From NCBI GenBank assembly GCA_004802705.1, contig SGPL01000061.1, positions 1 to 64,000 on the forward strand: a DNA stretch of 64,000 nucleotides, given 5' to 3'. Each line of letters starts with the position of its first letter. The first letter of the stretch is position 1. The position numbers and the translations under genes are program-made. The stretch is from Bondarzewia mesenterica (lineage: Eukaryota; Basidiomycota; Agaricomycetes; Russulales; Bondarzewiaceae). This document shows positions 10,723 to 25,599 of the stretch, piece after piece. The notes under the pieces are model-generated. The model was not told where the DNA came from. It saw only the letters and a list, made by a program, of their open reading frames with translations, and did no database searches.

Positions 10723-11520
10723 TACGTCTTAAATAATTCGTTCTATATGCATTGATAGGTATTATTAGTTCTTATTCTTTCTTTGTAATTGTGTGTTCGA
10801 ATGCACAATGTACACGATTGCGAGAGCTGACTTGCGGCTCATCATACTGAACATGCATGATCTCTACTACCCTGCTCATACGTTGCTCCATCTGCATCAT
10901 GCATCGTCATTCCATCTGCATCATGCATCATCATTCAGTAAGTCGTCGTATCAAGCTTAGTTTCCGCAGTCATGTTGGGTTATACGGCCCTTTTTTTCAC
11001 CGAGGATCACCATGACGTACAAGATGCACTCTTGCCATGTGTATCGCTGCGTATCAGCACGCACTGCTCAAGATGATATCCATTTCTCGAGTTCGAATTT
11101 TTTTGGGCGTTTGCTCTATTGACATAGGACGGACCAACCGGATAGCTTGCGGAATCTGAGTCTCACGGACGCAATCGAGCTGTCCCCCACAACACTCACA
11201 GCAAAGACCCTACTTTTCCGACGATAACGAAAAAAAAGATCAAAGGAGTAAAAGTTCGAAAATCTCCGGCGTGCCCACACGCACATACGGTAAACGGACC
11301 CAGACTTCCATCCGGTGAGTACATCGTCAGAGTTCCCACAAGACAGCCAGTGGTGGCTCTTCCGTTCCGTATGGCAACACGGCTCGAGCCAGCTGTTCCT
11401 CAAGGAGGCGATGAACTGCACACGTACGCACCCCCTTTCCTCCCGATGCATAACGTTTAATCAGGGCTCTCATCCGGAAAAACGGTACGCAACCACTAAC
11501 ATTCCCGGCACGAGATCCCT
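10723..11520. other. intergenic region downstream of kinase
   Basis: About 800 bp without a convincing gene. It contains a 24-bp tandem duplication (10888-10935) and poly-T/A tracts near 10990 and 11230. Minus frames at 11116-11451 show no features. Confidence 0.4.
10888..10935. repeat. 24-bp direct tandem duplication
   Basis: Two adjacent copies of ccatctgcatcatgcatc followed by rtcatt, differing at one base (g in the first copy, a in the second). It looks like simple slippage in an AT-rich spacer. Confidence 0.85.
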
Positions 11521-11529
11521 TATAAATAA
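11521..11529 (+). promoter_or_regulatory. TATA box candidate
   Basis: tataaataa lies 47-55 bp before the ATG at 11576. The distance is reasonable for a fungal gene with a short 5' UTR. Confidence 0.45.
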
Positions 11530-11575
11530 ATGCTTCTTGGCCCCCATTTCCCCCCATCTCAAAACGCAGTGCATT

Positions 11576-12372
11576 ATGTCCAACGCACCAAATATTGACC
11601 CCACCAGCATGTCTTCTCCCACCTCCTCCACGGAGACCATTTCCGTTTCCCAGGGCGCCCATTCACCTGCACCACTCCCTTCTGCGCGCGTAGCGAACCT
11701 TTCCGCATCCTTCGCGAGCATTGCGGAGCAGTTCGCGCATGCCTCATCTCTCATCGCCCTCGGGCCTTCGTCAGGTCTGAGCGGCAGCTACACGCCCCAG
11801 CCCCAGCCCCAAATGGACCTATCAGGGTTTCCGGAGCGTTTGCAGGCAATTGAAGATGCGCAGGCAGTACTTCGCGAGGAAATCAACTCGATCAAGATCC
11901 AGCTACAGCAGACCCCGTCTATCGAAGAAATAGGTCCGAAGCCCGCAGACCTTGAAAAACGTGTTGCCGAGATCCTGGACACCATGAAGCTAGAGTAAGT
12001 CTCGCCCACTCACTCACTTTCGCAACCTCAAGGAGAAAATTGACTGGGCTTCAGTCAAGAGCGGCTATATGCCCGTCTGCACAACGCAACGGTGACGGTT
12101 TCAAAAATGCCTATCATGGCACCCCCCACAGCGGCTGGCAAGGCACCACCAAATTTCCCTGCTACAAAGGGCGAGTTTGAACATCTTACTAGTGCGTCCT
12201 CGTTTTCGTCACCGCGAGATGTCCGACCCACTTACGGCCTGTTTGGTCAATCTATGTTGCAGAGGAGCGCTATGAAGCCATTTTGAAAGCATACGGGCAG
12301 CCCGTAAAGGGGGATACCCATGCGAGGAGGGAAGCACTCAGAGTATTCCTTGGATTGCCAGCTGCGACGTAG
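11576..12372 (+). CDS. small coiled-coil protein, function unknown
   Basis: Exons 11576-11994, 12055-12191 and 12263-12372 join in phase to 221 residues. The N-terminus is Ser/Thr/Pro-rich (MSSPTSSTETISVSQ). Residues ~75-140 look helical and coiled-coil-like (FPERLQAIEDAQAVLREEIN, then KPADLEKRVAEILDTM). The C-terminus carries HLTKERYEAILKAYG and ARREALRVFLGLPAAT, which looks like a short conserved helical module. I do not recognise a named family. An upstream in-frame extension to 11315 exists, but the TATA-like site at 11521 favours the start at 11576. Confidence 0.7.
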
Positions 12373-13027
12373 CTTGGACGGGTGTGAGCTGAGAGGGAGA
12401 TACCGCGATAGTGTACTTAACCGATAGACATTGGCCATATAAATCAGGCTTTGCGGTCTTAAGAGCATGCATATGACTGTGCGGCACTGACGGCAAGAAC
12501 TTCTAAATATTAATCCCTTGACTATAGCCAAAGTAAAGATTTGGACTCATCATCAAACCTGGGGAATTCTTTGAGAAGATATCAGGAACAGGGGTCATGA
12601 TAGCGGATGTCGCATTGGGATATAACCTGGACTTGAAGAATCAGTGAACTCATCTCCTCGGGAGTGCCACGCTGTACGACGTACCTTTATTATTTGTACT
12701 GTAGTTCGGACCTTTCCTTCGCACGAACTTGGAATGAAATCGACTTGCATCATGAGCTATAGTTATACCAATTTTGAAACATACGATAATGAAGAGTTAA
12801 ACAAGAGGAAGTATTCGGAGGAGAAACTCGCACTTACAATCAGCACAAGGTAAGTAAATAAGCAGGAGATTCCGAACAGTAGATCATAGGTAAGGTAAAC
12901 GCGGGTATGTACGAAAGGGTATCCGATGCTATCCAAAGCCTGAATGAAATTGACAAGCGAGAATAAAATGCGCCAGGCATAAGAAGTGAGCATAACTGCT
13001 TTTTTATAGCCAGTCAAAGCGAGCGCT
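12373..13027. other. convergent intergenic region
   Basis: Between the coiled-coil gene (+) and PPX1 (-). AT-rich, presumably 3' UTRs. Minus frame 12763-13314 overlaps PPX1 in another frame and is not supported. Confidence 0.4.
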
Positions 13028-14473
13028 CTACTGCACCTCACTCCCCTCGATGATACTTCGTACCAAAGGTGCAATGGCCTTTCTGGTGGCATCGGCGTTT
13101 CCCTGCTTGTAATATCGAATCCGATTACCCGCAATTCCCTCCGGAATCCCCGGTCCACCCAGCTTCTGTACTTCCTTCGACTTTGCCTTGAGTTCCTTGC
13201 TCTGCTCCAGCCCTTTCCACAATCGGTCTTCGAGTTCCTTCTCGCCATCCAAGACAATCCAAAGCATCTCGCGTTGATGCTTCCCTTTCCCGCTCTTCCC
13301 CAGCATAGATTCATCGCGAAAGGACGTGAGAATGCCGAGTGCGGTCAACCCTCGCTCTTCCATGTACTGATCGGTCACCCGCCAAAAGTCAGTGTCGCTG
13401 GGGAGCCAGCTCTTCAGGCTGCGCGGAACAGTTGCGAGCCCAACTTGAATTTTTGAGGAAGACGCCCATGATGGTGTCCAGGTGTACTCCTTATAATCCC
13501 GACGAAGAAGATCTCGCGTACCCAAGTGCGATACAGAGTCCTTCTTGGCATGCAATGTGTTGGAAAGCTGCTGGATAGCGGACATGTCCCGAGGCGTCGA
13601 TTCCGATGATGACGAACCGGATTTCGAAGATGAGGACATGGAGAAAACGGATTTCGTAGGGGATTGCGCATCGATAAGTTTCGATCTTGGAGTCAGCCGC
13701 GCGGCAGCTTCTCGGTCAATTGCCTCCGCCTTGCCTCCGACTTTCAGCCCATTTGTATCAATAAGGATAGCACAGAGCAGGAGCTTCGCAAGCTCGGAAG
13801 GCATATTGTCCGGGCTCTTCTCCGAAAGAAGGCGGGCCACAAGCGAAGCGCAACTCCCGGTTGGCACGACGACGACACGCGGGTCCGCGGATCCGGTGTA
13901 TAGACCTTCATCTTCGTGATGGTCGATGACAGCGACGACGCGCGCATCGGTGCTGGCCTCTATGAATCGTGCACCGAGGCGATTGTGGTCGACGAGCGCG
14001 TACTTGTCGGTAGGGAATGAGGGCAGCTCATCGACACAGAACAGGTCCTTCGATGGGTCGATCCCGGCAAGAGAAAGCGCATACAGATTTTCTGCGCGCA
14101 GACAGAGGTCTGCGCTGGATGTTTGGATGAGTGGAATGGTGAGCAATTTGCGCGCTGTGGTTGCATACCACGCGTACGCTATTGAGCTTGCCAGAGAATC
14201 AAGATCTCAAAGACGGCAATCCGTGAGTTGGCCAATCTATCCATGATAGAAAAAAGCTCGTCAATGCGCACCTCCAGCCTCGTTCCCCATCACGATCGTC
14301 CATTGCCTCGAGTGTCCTTGTTCAACCGCCTTAAGATAATTTACCTTCTGAAGATGCAGAAAGTGGGATAGGTTGGTTGGGGCTTTCCCGACTTCGGTGT
14401 CGACCATGACAGACTTGTCCGCAGTAGGCTTGCGAGCAAAGACAGAAAGTCTGCGCATGGGTTTGAATGACAT
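13028..14473 (-). CDS. PPX1: exopolyphosphatase (DHH family)
   Basis: Exons 14473-14272 and 14205-13028 (66-bp intron, phase 1) encode 459 residues. Fungal Ppx1 removes terminal phosphates processively from inorganic polyphosphate and belongs to the DHH phosphoesterases. Family motifs in order are VMGNEAGD with LDSLASSIAYAWY (motif I type), LFCVDELP, YALVDHNRLG, the signature VIDHHEDE and ILIDTNGLK. The C-terminal DHHA2 domain includes FWRVTDQYMEERGLTALGIL and ends at residue 459. A Ser-rich insertion (SMSSSSKSGSSSSES) sits between the two domains. The splice restores the Gly-Asp-Leu-Asp metal-binding region, supporting the model. Yeast Ppx1 is about 397 residues; the extra length is the insertion and a longer basic tail. 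Confidence 0.9.
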
Positions 14474-14876
14474 GGACGCAGGGAGGAGAACCGTCTGGCC
14501 ATAGTGAGACTTCGCCGTTTTGCCATGATGAAGGAATGGTAGTTTTCAAACTCCGCGTAATGAATTCGGTTACAGAAGTCGGCACCGGATTGGACTATTA
14601 CACAACGTTCCTGCCACGGGCTTTCACGAACGATTGTACCTGGTGCCATCACATTGTTGGGACGGTGAAACAAAGGGAGTTTATTGTCTGACTTTCTTTT
14701 CTCTTGAATGGATCGTACGCGTTAGACTCAAGATAATCCGTTCATTAAATGCAGTCAGCCTGAAGCCTGCCATCGGATGATTTTCTTCCGCGGACTGGAA
14801 CTGTATTATGTAAATAATACATGTTCGGAAGTCCGATCATTTACATCCGTCTTGAAGAAGTCACGCAAGATTAATA
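14474..14876. other. intergenic, PPX1 upstream
   Basis: A 403-bp spacer holding the PPX1 promoter and the 3' flank of the next minus-strand gene. No gene seen. Confidence 0.4.
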
Positions 14877-16037
14877 TCAGTACTTCCTGTAATTAACACG
14901 GCCGGCAACTCGTATCAAGATGCTAGAAGTGGCCGTTATAGATATATGAGATGGAGATACTGACAGGAAAGGGGCAGCACAGATAGTCATGGAGGCTTCA
15001 GTCCGTGTAAGTGGGAAGTAAAAGATTTGAAAGATACATAATTCAATAAATAACGTGCCAACCAAGCTGTAGGATGGGCATCCAACGCTCAGCATGCATC
15101 TGAACCAGCCCAATAATGAAGACGTCTGCACGAGTTATCCCGTCTGCGCCGATTTTCCATTCAAGCTCAGACGGGCTGCAGTGAGCGTGTTGCTTATAAT
15201 AATGCCAAAATACTTCAGACAAGGTGAGAGACATTCAACAGCAAAACGTACCAGCAGAAATTCGTCGACGAGGCGGCCAGCAAGATATGCACACTCTTGC
15301 AAGGTGATATATTGCCTGCGACTCTGGCTTGCTATCGACAGCTGGGAACTCCAATTCGGATACCCGGGCCACTGTGACAGTGTATGGTGAGATACGATGT
15401 CTCATCGTCATGCATGGCCATGACGGTACGCACGTTGATGCACAGCTTCTGGGAAGTATGCATTCCGACCACGGTCTCGTTGCATCCCTTCAAAGCCTGA
15501 CATCTCCTTGCAACTGCGTCGACAAGAGGCAAACCCACGGACCCGTCATTAAGCACGAAGAATAAAGGAGGTCGTCCGCCAAAACTACTCTCGCAATAGT
15601 TCGAGGATTGAGCAANCTCAGACGGTAGCGCCATCATCCGCTGNTGTACTACAGTGCCCCGCTTTATCTGTGCTTTATAGTCAAGGATGTAACACCATCC
15701 AGATNCTGGGAAGTCCTTCAGGTAGAAAGCGTGGCTCCTTTCGTCATAATCGGCTCGAATTGGCTCGGGGACACAACGAAGGGAACGAAAGTAGTTCTCG
15801 GCGCATGCGGGTTGGAAAGAGTGACTAACGTAGCCGTCCGTCAGCAGATCCAGGCAGGAATCGTATTGTGACATCACGTTGAAATTGCTCTGGACGCCTG
15901 GGAAACAAAGCGACTACGATGTCAGAGGAAACACGGACGACAAGAGTGTCAACACACCAATAACTGGAGGGGACGTCGATNTCACTTGGGAGTTTGTTTG
16001 CGCAAGAGGGGCATTTTAAGAGGCAACTTGATGACAT
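14877..16037 (-). CDS. WxGYPxW-family hypothetical protein, copy 1
   Basis: Exon 1 starts at 16037 with MSSSCLLKCPSCANKLP. An 88-bp intron (15985-15898) joins it to the long exon carrying YDSCLDLLTDGYVSHSF, ENYFRSLRCVPEP and FFVLNDGSVGLPL. That exon ends at CIN|GTGCGT. The next exon opens with WPGYPNW and continues QYITLQECAYLAGRLVDEF. A further exon has WKIGADGITRADVFIIGLV and RWMPILQL. The last frame ends at 14877. The same blocks, in the same order and with introns at the same places, occur in the next upstream gene, so the exon model is supported by comparison. No catalytic motif is recognised. The proteins resemble agaricomycete-restricted hypothetical proteins with a W-x-G-Y-x-x-W motif that I recall but cannot name. 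Several N's reduce accuracy, and the C-terminal exon is uncertain. Confidence 0.6.
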
Positions 16038-16760
16038 GGGTTTAGAATGCTATTCTTGACCAAGGACCACAGCAGATCGACGTTGACGTGATGCCTCGAA
16101 AACCTTGAAAGCTTGATCGTTTGACGTCCAAGCTCAAGATCCCGCATCTNTCAATTTCAACCAAGCGACGCCCCAGACCATCATCACTAATACGCGACCA
16201 GCGCTAACGACGAAACGATGGGCGCTCGCTGTGTAAAAATCTCATACATACGTCACCTATGTAACCCTACAGTCCTCGGGCGTCAGATGATAGTTGGGTT
16301 CCTCGCTGCAAGCGCCGACATAGTACACCTGTAGGCTGATGGTGGAGGCGTGTTTATTAGGAAATGAGACGANTCCTACAGTCTATAGTGGCACTGCGAA
16401 ACCGATTGGTTGTGATGACAATGGGAAGGAAAGGTTATAGATCCCGCAACGAAACAGGCCAATGGAACAGTCCAACCATGGGAGGCCGGAAGCAAAGAGA
16501 TAATTCACGAACTTACAGGAGGAGCCAGCACGTTAAAAGCAAGGAGTACCGGATGAAGTGTTTNNAATTTATTTGATTAACCCACCAGACACGTGAATCG
16601 GAATCGGAATTACTGAACTGCCAGTCTGAACGAGTCCAGTGAAGGAGAGTCACAACGATTTGAAGACCGACATGACTGACAGGTTTAGAATATGCCGTAT
16701 CAAGCTGCTTGATCATTCAGGAACAGAACGCGCTAACATTGTCTGCTTGCGCCCGCAGAG
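16038..16760. other. spacer between tandem paralogues
   Basis: 723 bp between the two copies on the minus strand. It holds the promoter of copy 1 and the 3' flank of copy 2. Scattered N's. No gene recognised. Confidence 0.4.
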
Positions 16761-18107
16761 TCATAATGTCGTCTGCTTCATGTGATTCCCCGACGATTTC
16801 TTGAAGTCCAATCTAGAGATGGGAGCTAACGCAGCAGGGCTGGCTACCGNTGGAAGGTCGAAGTAGGCTTCAGAAGCCTGCCAGAAATTATACAGGACCT
16901 GCGTGAGCTCACAGAAAGCACCAAATAGATCAGACGTGGCAGACCTTGTACGTGGGAAGTTCAAAGCGACACCCAGGACGATACNATATCCGATGGAAAC
17001 CATATGATGTGCCGACGAAGCTGAATAATCGGCATCCAGCAGTTTGAGTCGAATTGCATCGGAATGATTCCAATCAAGATAATATCATCGTCAGTGATCC
17101 CACCTTCTCCGACTTTCCAATCCTGTTCAGAGGTNCTTAGGGAAGCCAATTTCTGAAACGAGTTTAAGCGGTTGAATGCTAGGAGGTGAGAGAAGGCTGC
17201 ATACCTTCAAACAATAATGGACCAGGCGAGCAACACGATGGAGACATTGACTTTCAGTGATACGATAGCTATGACTTCTCCCGTCTACTGTTGAGAACAA
17301 ACATCTCCAACCAGGATATCCGATCCACTATTTGAAATTAGAGACATTAATGACACGGAGGTTATAAACCGAACAAAATACGTACGTTTATACCTAACCA
17401 GTGGGTGGCAGATGGTCCCAACCTGGCGTACCTTTGCGGCGTCTTCAGAGCTCGATGGGCCAATTCCTCTGAGATCGCAACTTTCAGAGGAACTCCTACT
17501 GTCCAATCATGGTTGATGAAGAAATGAGGAGGTATAAGAAAGCNACTGTTCACGACGCCGGTTCCTGCAGGTAATTTCCACATCTCCTGAGGCACGACAC
17601 TTCCTCTCCTGTGATCGAATCGGACCATGAAATCCACGCGTAAAGCAAGAATATCGGACTCATCCTTAGCAATGTCTTGAATGCTCCGAATCTTATCACA
17701 AGGTACAAGAGANGGTGCTCTGTGCACAAAGTAAGCCCGAGTGCCACCGCTCGTCGAGTCAAAAGAAACAGGGATCTGGCGTTGCCTCATGTCTTTTGGT
17801 AGCCGCAAGAGAGAGTGAAAGTAGTCTTTGGCTTCCTCCACCGAGAAAGAGAGTGATATGTATCCGTCCACAAGTAAATCAGGATAAACAGTCAAGTAGT
17901 CGGACATCCTACTTTGCAAAGGTTTTTTCAAAAGCACTGGCAAGGATCGTGAGGTTAGCTGAGTCTACCATGAAAAGTTACTAGTGATGAGCCGCTCACA
18001 AGAGTGGACAGTGAGACGTTTGAATATCGTACGGTACCTGAGACGAATTGTGTTGTAAGTGACAGACTGTTGAATGCCCGGTCAGGACAATGCAATATAG
18101 GACACAT
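16761..18107 (-). CDS. WxGYPxW-family hypothetical protein, copy 2
   Basis: Exon 1 starts at 18107 with MCPILHCPDRAFN (a longer in-frame start at 18176 is possible). It is spliced with donor GTCTGT to an exon carrying YPDLLVDGYISLSF, AKDYFHSLLRLPKDMRQ, VDFMVRFDHRRGSVV and FFINHDWTVGVPL. That exon ends at GIN|GTACGT. The next exon begins WIGYPGW and continues through RITESQCLHRVARLVHY. The following one has WKVGEGGITDDDIILIGII and CWMPIIQL. The last ends after SRLDFKKSSGNH at 16761. It aligns along its whole length with the neighbouring copy, with three shared intron positions, so the pair is a tandem duplication. Divergence is high (about a third identical by eye). Function unknown; no signal peptide or membrane segment is evident. 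Confidence 0.6.
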
Positions 18108-18780
18108 CGGAGTTAGGGCAGAGACGCCATCTCGAGTTGAAACTGGACATTGTGCCAGTGCCACTGCAGGTCCCATGAAATGAAAGCAACACTAGTACTT
18201 CATCGTGGNAACAGATTTCANATGAGTGCTGCCTCAATGGACAAAGACGTGGGGAAGACTGGTTAATGAAAGTCGGCGTCAGTGGGGTGGCTGGAGTAGT
18301 TAACAAGACGNTATATCCGCAAGATGGCACAGATTGACGCAATATGACTCAGTCAAGAAGAGGCCNCAAGTGTTGGACGTTGAATATTGACCGGTCAANA
18401 TTGTCAACGTCTAACGCAATGAGTTCGTGGCAAGGTAGGACANGGTNNAGTNGNTGCAGTNGNNGCTANTGGGAGACTANTNNNNGANTNNNNNNNTTGG
18501 NCCNNNNTTCNGANNNAGTCGCGGTATTTTAAGTTTTGTCTCCACTGGCCAACCACAGCTGCAGGGTACATATCAAAAGTTCGCACACATTGTGCGCAGG
18601 CGAGCCGGTCAAACTCTTGAAAGCAATCTTGCAATGGACTGAAAGCGATATATATTTTGTCTCAATCACGGTGCAGCCAGTGAAGCTAAGTGTGTTCTAC
18701 AAGATTCGAAAACAAAAACAGGGAAACAAAGCAGCAATNGCAACCAAAGATACACCTCGCGACAGACACATAAATGCCTT
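18108..18780. other. low-quality intergenic region
   Basis: The spacer upstream of copy 2 and downstream of MCM4. The stretch 18443-18516 is mostly N's or ambiguous bases. No gene supported. Confidence 0.4.
18443..18516. other. cluster of undetermined bases
   Basis: Dense N's mark a poorly sequenced patch. Any motif read across it is unreliable. Confidence 0.95.
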
Positions 18781-22127
<3,347 letters not shown>

Positions 22128-22401
22128 GTTCGGTGGTTGAGAGAAAGACGCGTTTGACCAAATTAGTGACACGAGGGAAACGTGACCATAACAAGGGTGA
22201 CATCGTGACAGGACGCGTTTGCAGGCGTTTGCTTCAGTCAGACTCAGAGGAAAGTGTTAGTACCGGAAGTTGACTACGCTATAGTTGCCAACTCTGAATA
22301 CGATCGCACTAAAGTACAGGTGCATACATACGCATAGACATATTTACTTAACCTCTCGAAAAGTGCATGATAACAACAGAAAAGGTAGTAGAAGTCCGAC
22401 G
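22128..22401. promoter_or_regulatory. MCM4 upstream region
   Basis: A short spacer between MCM4 and the next minus-strand gene. It contains acgcg at 22148-22152 and 22213-22217, which resembles the core of MluI cell-cycle boxes seen in fungal replication gene promoters. This is suggestive only. Confidence 0.3.
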
Positions 22402-24094
22402 TTACGCTGATTTCTCTGTCTTCGCCTCTCGCACCTCCTCTTCAGTAACCACCCGACCCTGAATTTCTCTTTCCACCTCCTCACTCAACTCCTTCACCCT
22501 ATTCTCGTCGGGGCCTATCAATGATACGTATACACCCTTCATGAGAAGCGGATATGAACCAACACGGACCCCTTCCTCCTTGACGCGCTGCTGAAGGGAC
22601 GTCAAGTAGGGTGCTATTGAAGACTCGGGCAGCCTGCTCCTGAATTCAGCGGTATTTTATTAGAGTGAGATTATTGGTGCTTACGATGTAAAAATTTGTT
22701 GCCGGTATGGGCGCTCGCTTGGAGGCGGGAGAGGCAAGAAAGGTATGAGGCCGTTCAACATTTTCTGGAAGAGGCCCGGGATTCCAGGAAACACGCATAG
22801 CTTTCCCTCAAGCCGTATTACGGGCTACCCAGATGTTTAAGTAGAATTTCAATCAGAAACTTGACCGGAAACGAGATTTACCACCCATATATCCTCGGCG
22901 ATGTAAAGAACCTCGGCCTTGTGGGGAAATAAGGCCATCCTCTCGCGCGCCTTCCTCTGCTCTTCATTCTGTTGTGTTATCCATGGGCGGTTCTTGCTCA
23001 TCTCGAGCATGCGGCGTAACGTTTCTTCGTGGTGGATGAGTTCCTGATTGAAAGATTTGGCGAGGGACGAATAGGTGATGTCTAAGAATCGCCGAAGTGA
23101 GCAGATTGAGGGGATAATGGCATGTGGGAGCTCAGTATCAAAGTCGGAAGTTCACAGCTACCAATGATGAGGGAAACAGAAGGACCAGAAACCTGAACCA
23201 AAAACTCATACGAACGCGGGGTGAGATAGCAAAGCCTCGGATCGATCGCATTCAACAAGATGATGGCGGCGGAGTTCACCATTAGAAGAATATTTCCGAA
23301 TGATTTGGAATGTTACCTCCAAAAAAAACAAGGGGATGCGTATAAGATGATCTCATTAGCGAATGCTGGAGCAGCATCAAGCAGAGTGTCCGCATAAATT
23401 CCCACTTTGGTAGCGTAGCCTCGAGAGACCTGTATAATGCGAGAGAGCATATTGTATCGAACGGAAGGCACTCACCGTCATGTGTTGGCCCAATCCCGCC
23501 AGAAGTGATGACAAAGTCATACTTCTCCACCATTCTTCGAGATGCCTCGATACTTCAGGGACACATGAGCGGTACCCTAAACATACTTACATGGCGTTGT
23601 ATGTATTACTTACATATCTTCTTCCTCATCAGGAATGACTTCGATTTTCTTCCTGGTTAGCAGAGTTGATGAATATAAATTAATGGAGATATAGTGCCTC
23701 GTACAGTTCGATGCCATGTTCGAAGCAGTATCGGGCAAAGAAATTCGAGTTACGATCCAAGGTCTTGCCGTTCAGGATCTCATCTCTGGAGACCCCATGG
23801 AATTTCGTCTGAAGATGAGTTCGAACAACGAATGTGTACACCTTCATCAACGTACCCAATGATTAGAGCAGCCGCAGTCCGGATATACCGTCCTTCACCA
23901 AGTGGATTCGCAGGGATCGCTGACACGGGGAATGTGAATTCGGACAGTGTCAGCGCACTGGAAGCCGTCGCGGCAGCCGCGCTGGACGATGTGGACATGG
24001 CTATAGTTCGACTGGCAGAATTCGGTGCTGAGAGATGTTTAGATATCGAACACAAACGAGAAAGTAGTATGCGACTTGACGCTGTAGCTCGCAT
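22402..24094 (-). CDS. MoCF-biosynthesis/CinA-type domain protein
   Basis: Exons run from [18 protein letters not shown] at 24094 to [14 protein letters not shown] at 22402. The molybdopterin-binding (MoCF_biosynth) fold is shown by [44 protein letters not shown] and [16 protein letters not shown], the family's ligand-binding loop. Later exons carry [29 protein letters not shown] and [15 protein letters not shown], as in CinA N-terminal and FAD-synthase-associated domains. There is no PAPS-reductase-like FAD synthase domain, so this is the stand-alone fungal form whose role is uncertain (possible nucleotide or pterin pyrophosphatase). The basic, Ser/Arg-rich N-terminus could be a mitochondrial presequence. 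Splicing at Ile-Ile-Gly|Asp-Glu restores the motif. Confidence 0.75.
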
Positions 24095-24727
24095 TCGGTG
24101 TGTCCAACGTGATTGAAGGTGCCGGTGAGAGTCGAGACTGAAACGGTGGGCGGGCTCCCAGGGCTTCCCGGCCCGCCCCTTCCGCACAATTGCGGAGACG
24201 CTGTCTGAAATTCAATCCCCTTCTCTTTCAAGTTTAACGTCCACTATCGTACTAGAACAACGACTGGTATTATGCATTGTGCAGCCTCTGCCTCGACTTC
24301 TCATTGAGAGCGCACTGCTGCAGCTCACAGCCAGCGCCTTGGACAGCAAATGTACGGCTAAGAATATCCATCTGACGCTCAGAACTCGAAGTCCCTGCCC
24401 AAACGAACCTACACGAGACTACAGTGCCGCTTCGGCCGGTTCCATTGCACATGTCGGGATGATGCAGTGCTTGGGTGCTTAGTGGCATGCTCCGAACAGT
24501 ACGACGACTGGTAGATTTCCCTCTGAGCCATTCTGTTTCTTCTGTTAATCATCCGGCCACTCAGTGCCACAGATTGGCAGTGCACACATCCCAACTGAAC
24601 AGTGGCCAAAAGTGGCCAAAGCGACAGGCGCGTCTTCTATAACAGGCTGAATGGCCTAGTATTCATCCTTCTCGCCGTTCCCAGATATCCTCCCATCCCT
24701 CGTACCAAAGCCTTTCATTCGCAGAAT
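24095..24727. other. divergent intergenic region
   Basis: A 633-bp spacer between the MoCF-domain gene (-) and the small membrane protein (+). A short direct repeat agtggccaaa occurs twice at 24601-24620. No gene is supported. Confidence 0.4.
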
Positions 24728-25364
24728 ATGACAGGCAATGCAATGCTTCTTGCAAGCGTCTTCCTCTCTCCCTACTTGCTTGGCTTGGCCGAATGTGCTT
24801 CGCGGCACATCTCATCAGGTTCGACGCATACCCATTCGCCGGACTCACCAGCTAGGATCGACACGATGACCTACTCACACTCGCCGACTCTTACCGGCAC
24901 ACATTCACCGACTGCCACAGGTTCCCATAAACCCGCATCCCATAAATCCCCTGCTATATTGGTAGTCGCCATTGGTTTGTCTTGCATTCTATAGTTATGT
25001 TTATCACGACTAATCGCACGTGCCATCGTCAACAGTCGTGCCCATTGCAGTATTGTCGTTCATTGTAGCTATTGTGATCTACTTTCACAGGCGATGGAGA
25101 CAAGGGCGGCTGCGCAACGCGAGTCGTTACACGACCCGCGATGTACCAGTATCGCAGGAACAGCAGGACAGCCAGCTCCCTCTTGCAGAGTCACTGAAAT
25201 ATGAGAGCGAGAAATCTGTGGGTCGCCTCTTTGATGCTTTTGTTAAGGCCATATAATGAATTTTTTTTCAGGACGTTCAGTATGCCGAGCCGCTTCTCAG
25301 GCGGAAATCTGTATGTCACATCCATTATTATGTTTCATTCCAGACCGATCAATTGAATCCATGA
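24728..25364 (+). CDS. small single-pass membrane protein, His/Ser/Thr-rich
   Basis: Exons 24728-24974, 25036-25217, 25272-25310 and 25344-25364 join in phase to 162 residues. The N-terminus (MTGNAMLLASVFLSPYLLGL) is a signal peptide candidate. Residues ~27-75 are low-complexity with repeated His-Ser-Pro and Thr-Gly-Thr/Ser-His units (THTHSPDSP, THSPTATGSH, ASHKSP), probably O-glycosylated. A transmembrane helix follows (VVPIAVLSFIVAIVIYF) and is stopped by HRRWRQGR. The cytoplasmic tail is about 55 residues (RDVPVSQEQQDSQLPLAES). The layout resembles fungal wall-stress or mucin-like sensors in miniature, but no family is recognised. The start at 24728 gives the best signal peptide; an in-frame ATG at 24602 also exists. 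Confidence 0.6.
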
Positions 25365-25599
25365 CCAGGATGAATTTGAACCATTTGCGGGGGGCTTCAA
25401 GTTCGATCCTTGAATGTGTTCCGTTACGCGATATCAGTCTCTTTCATCTTGTACGTGCTTTTTGCGAATTCCTTCCACTGCTCTGCACCGTGAGGCATTA
25501 TGCAGTCCTTCTTTTTGATTGCCGTAGTACATGTGTTTCCTTTTACTTGCTGAATGAGACTACAGCCATTATCAAGCCATCGTAAAAGGCCCAACTGTT

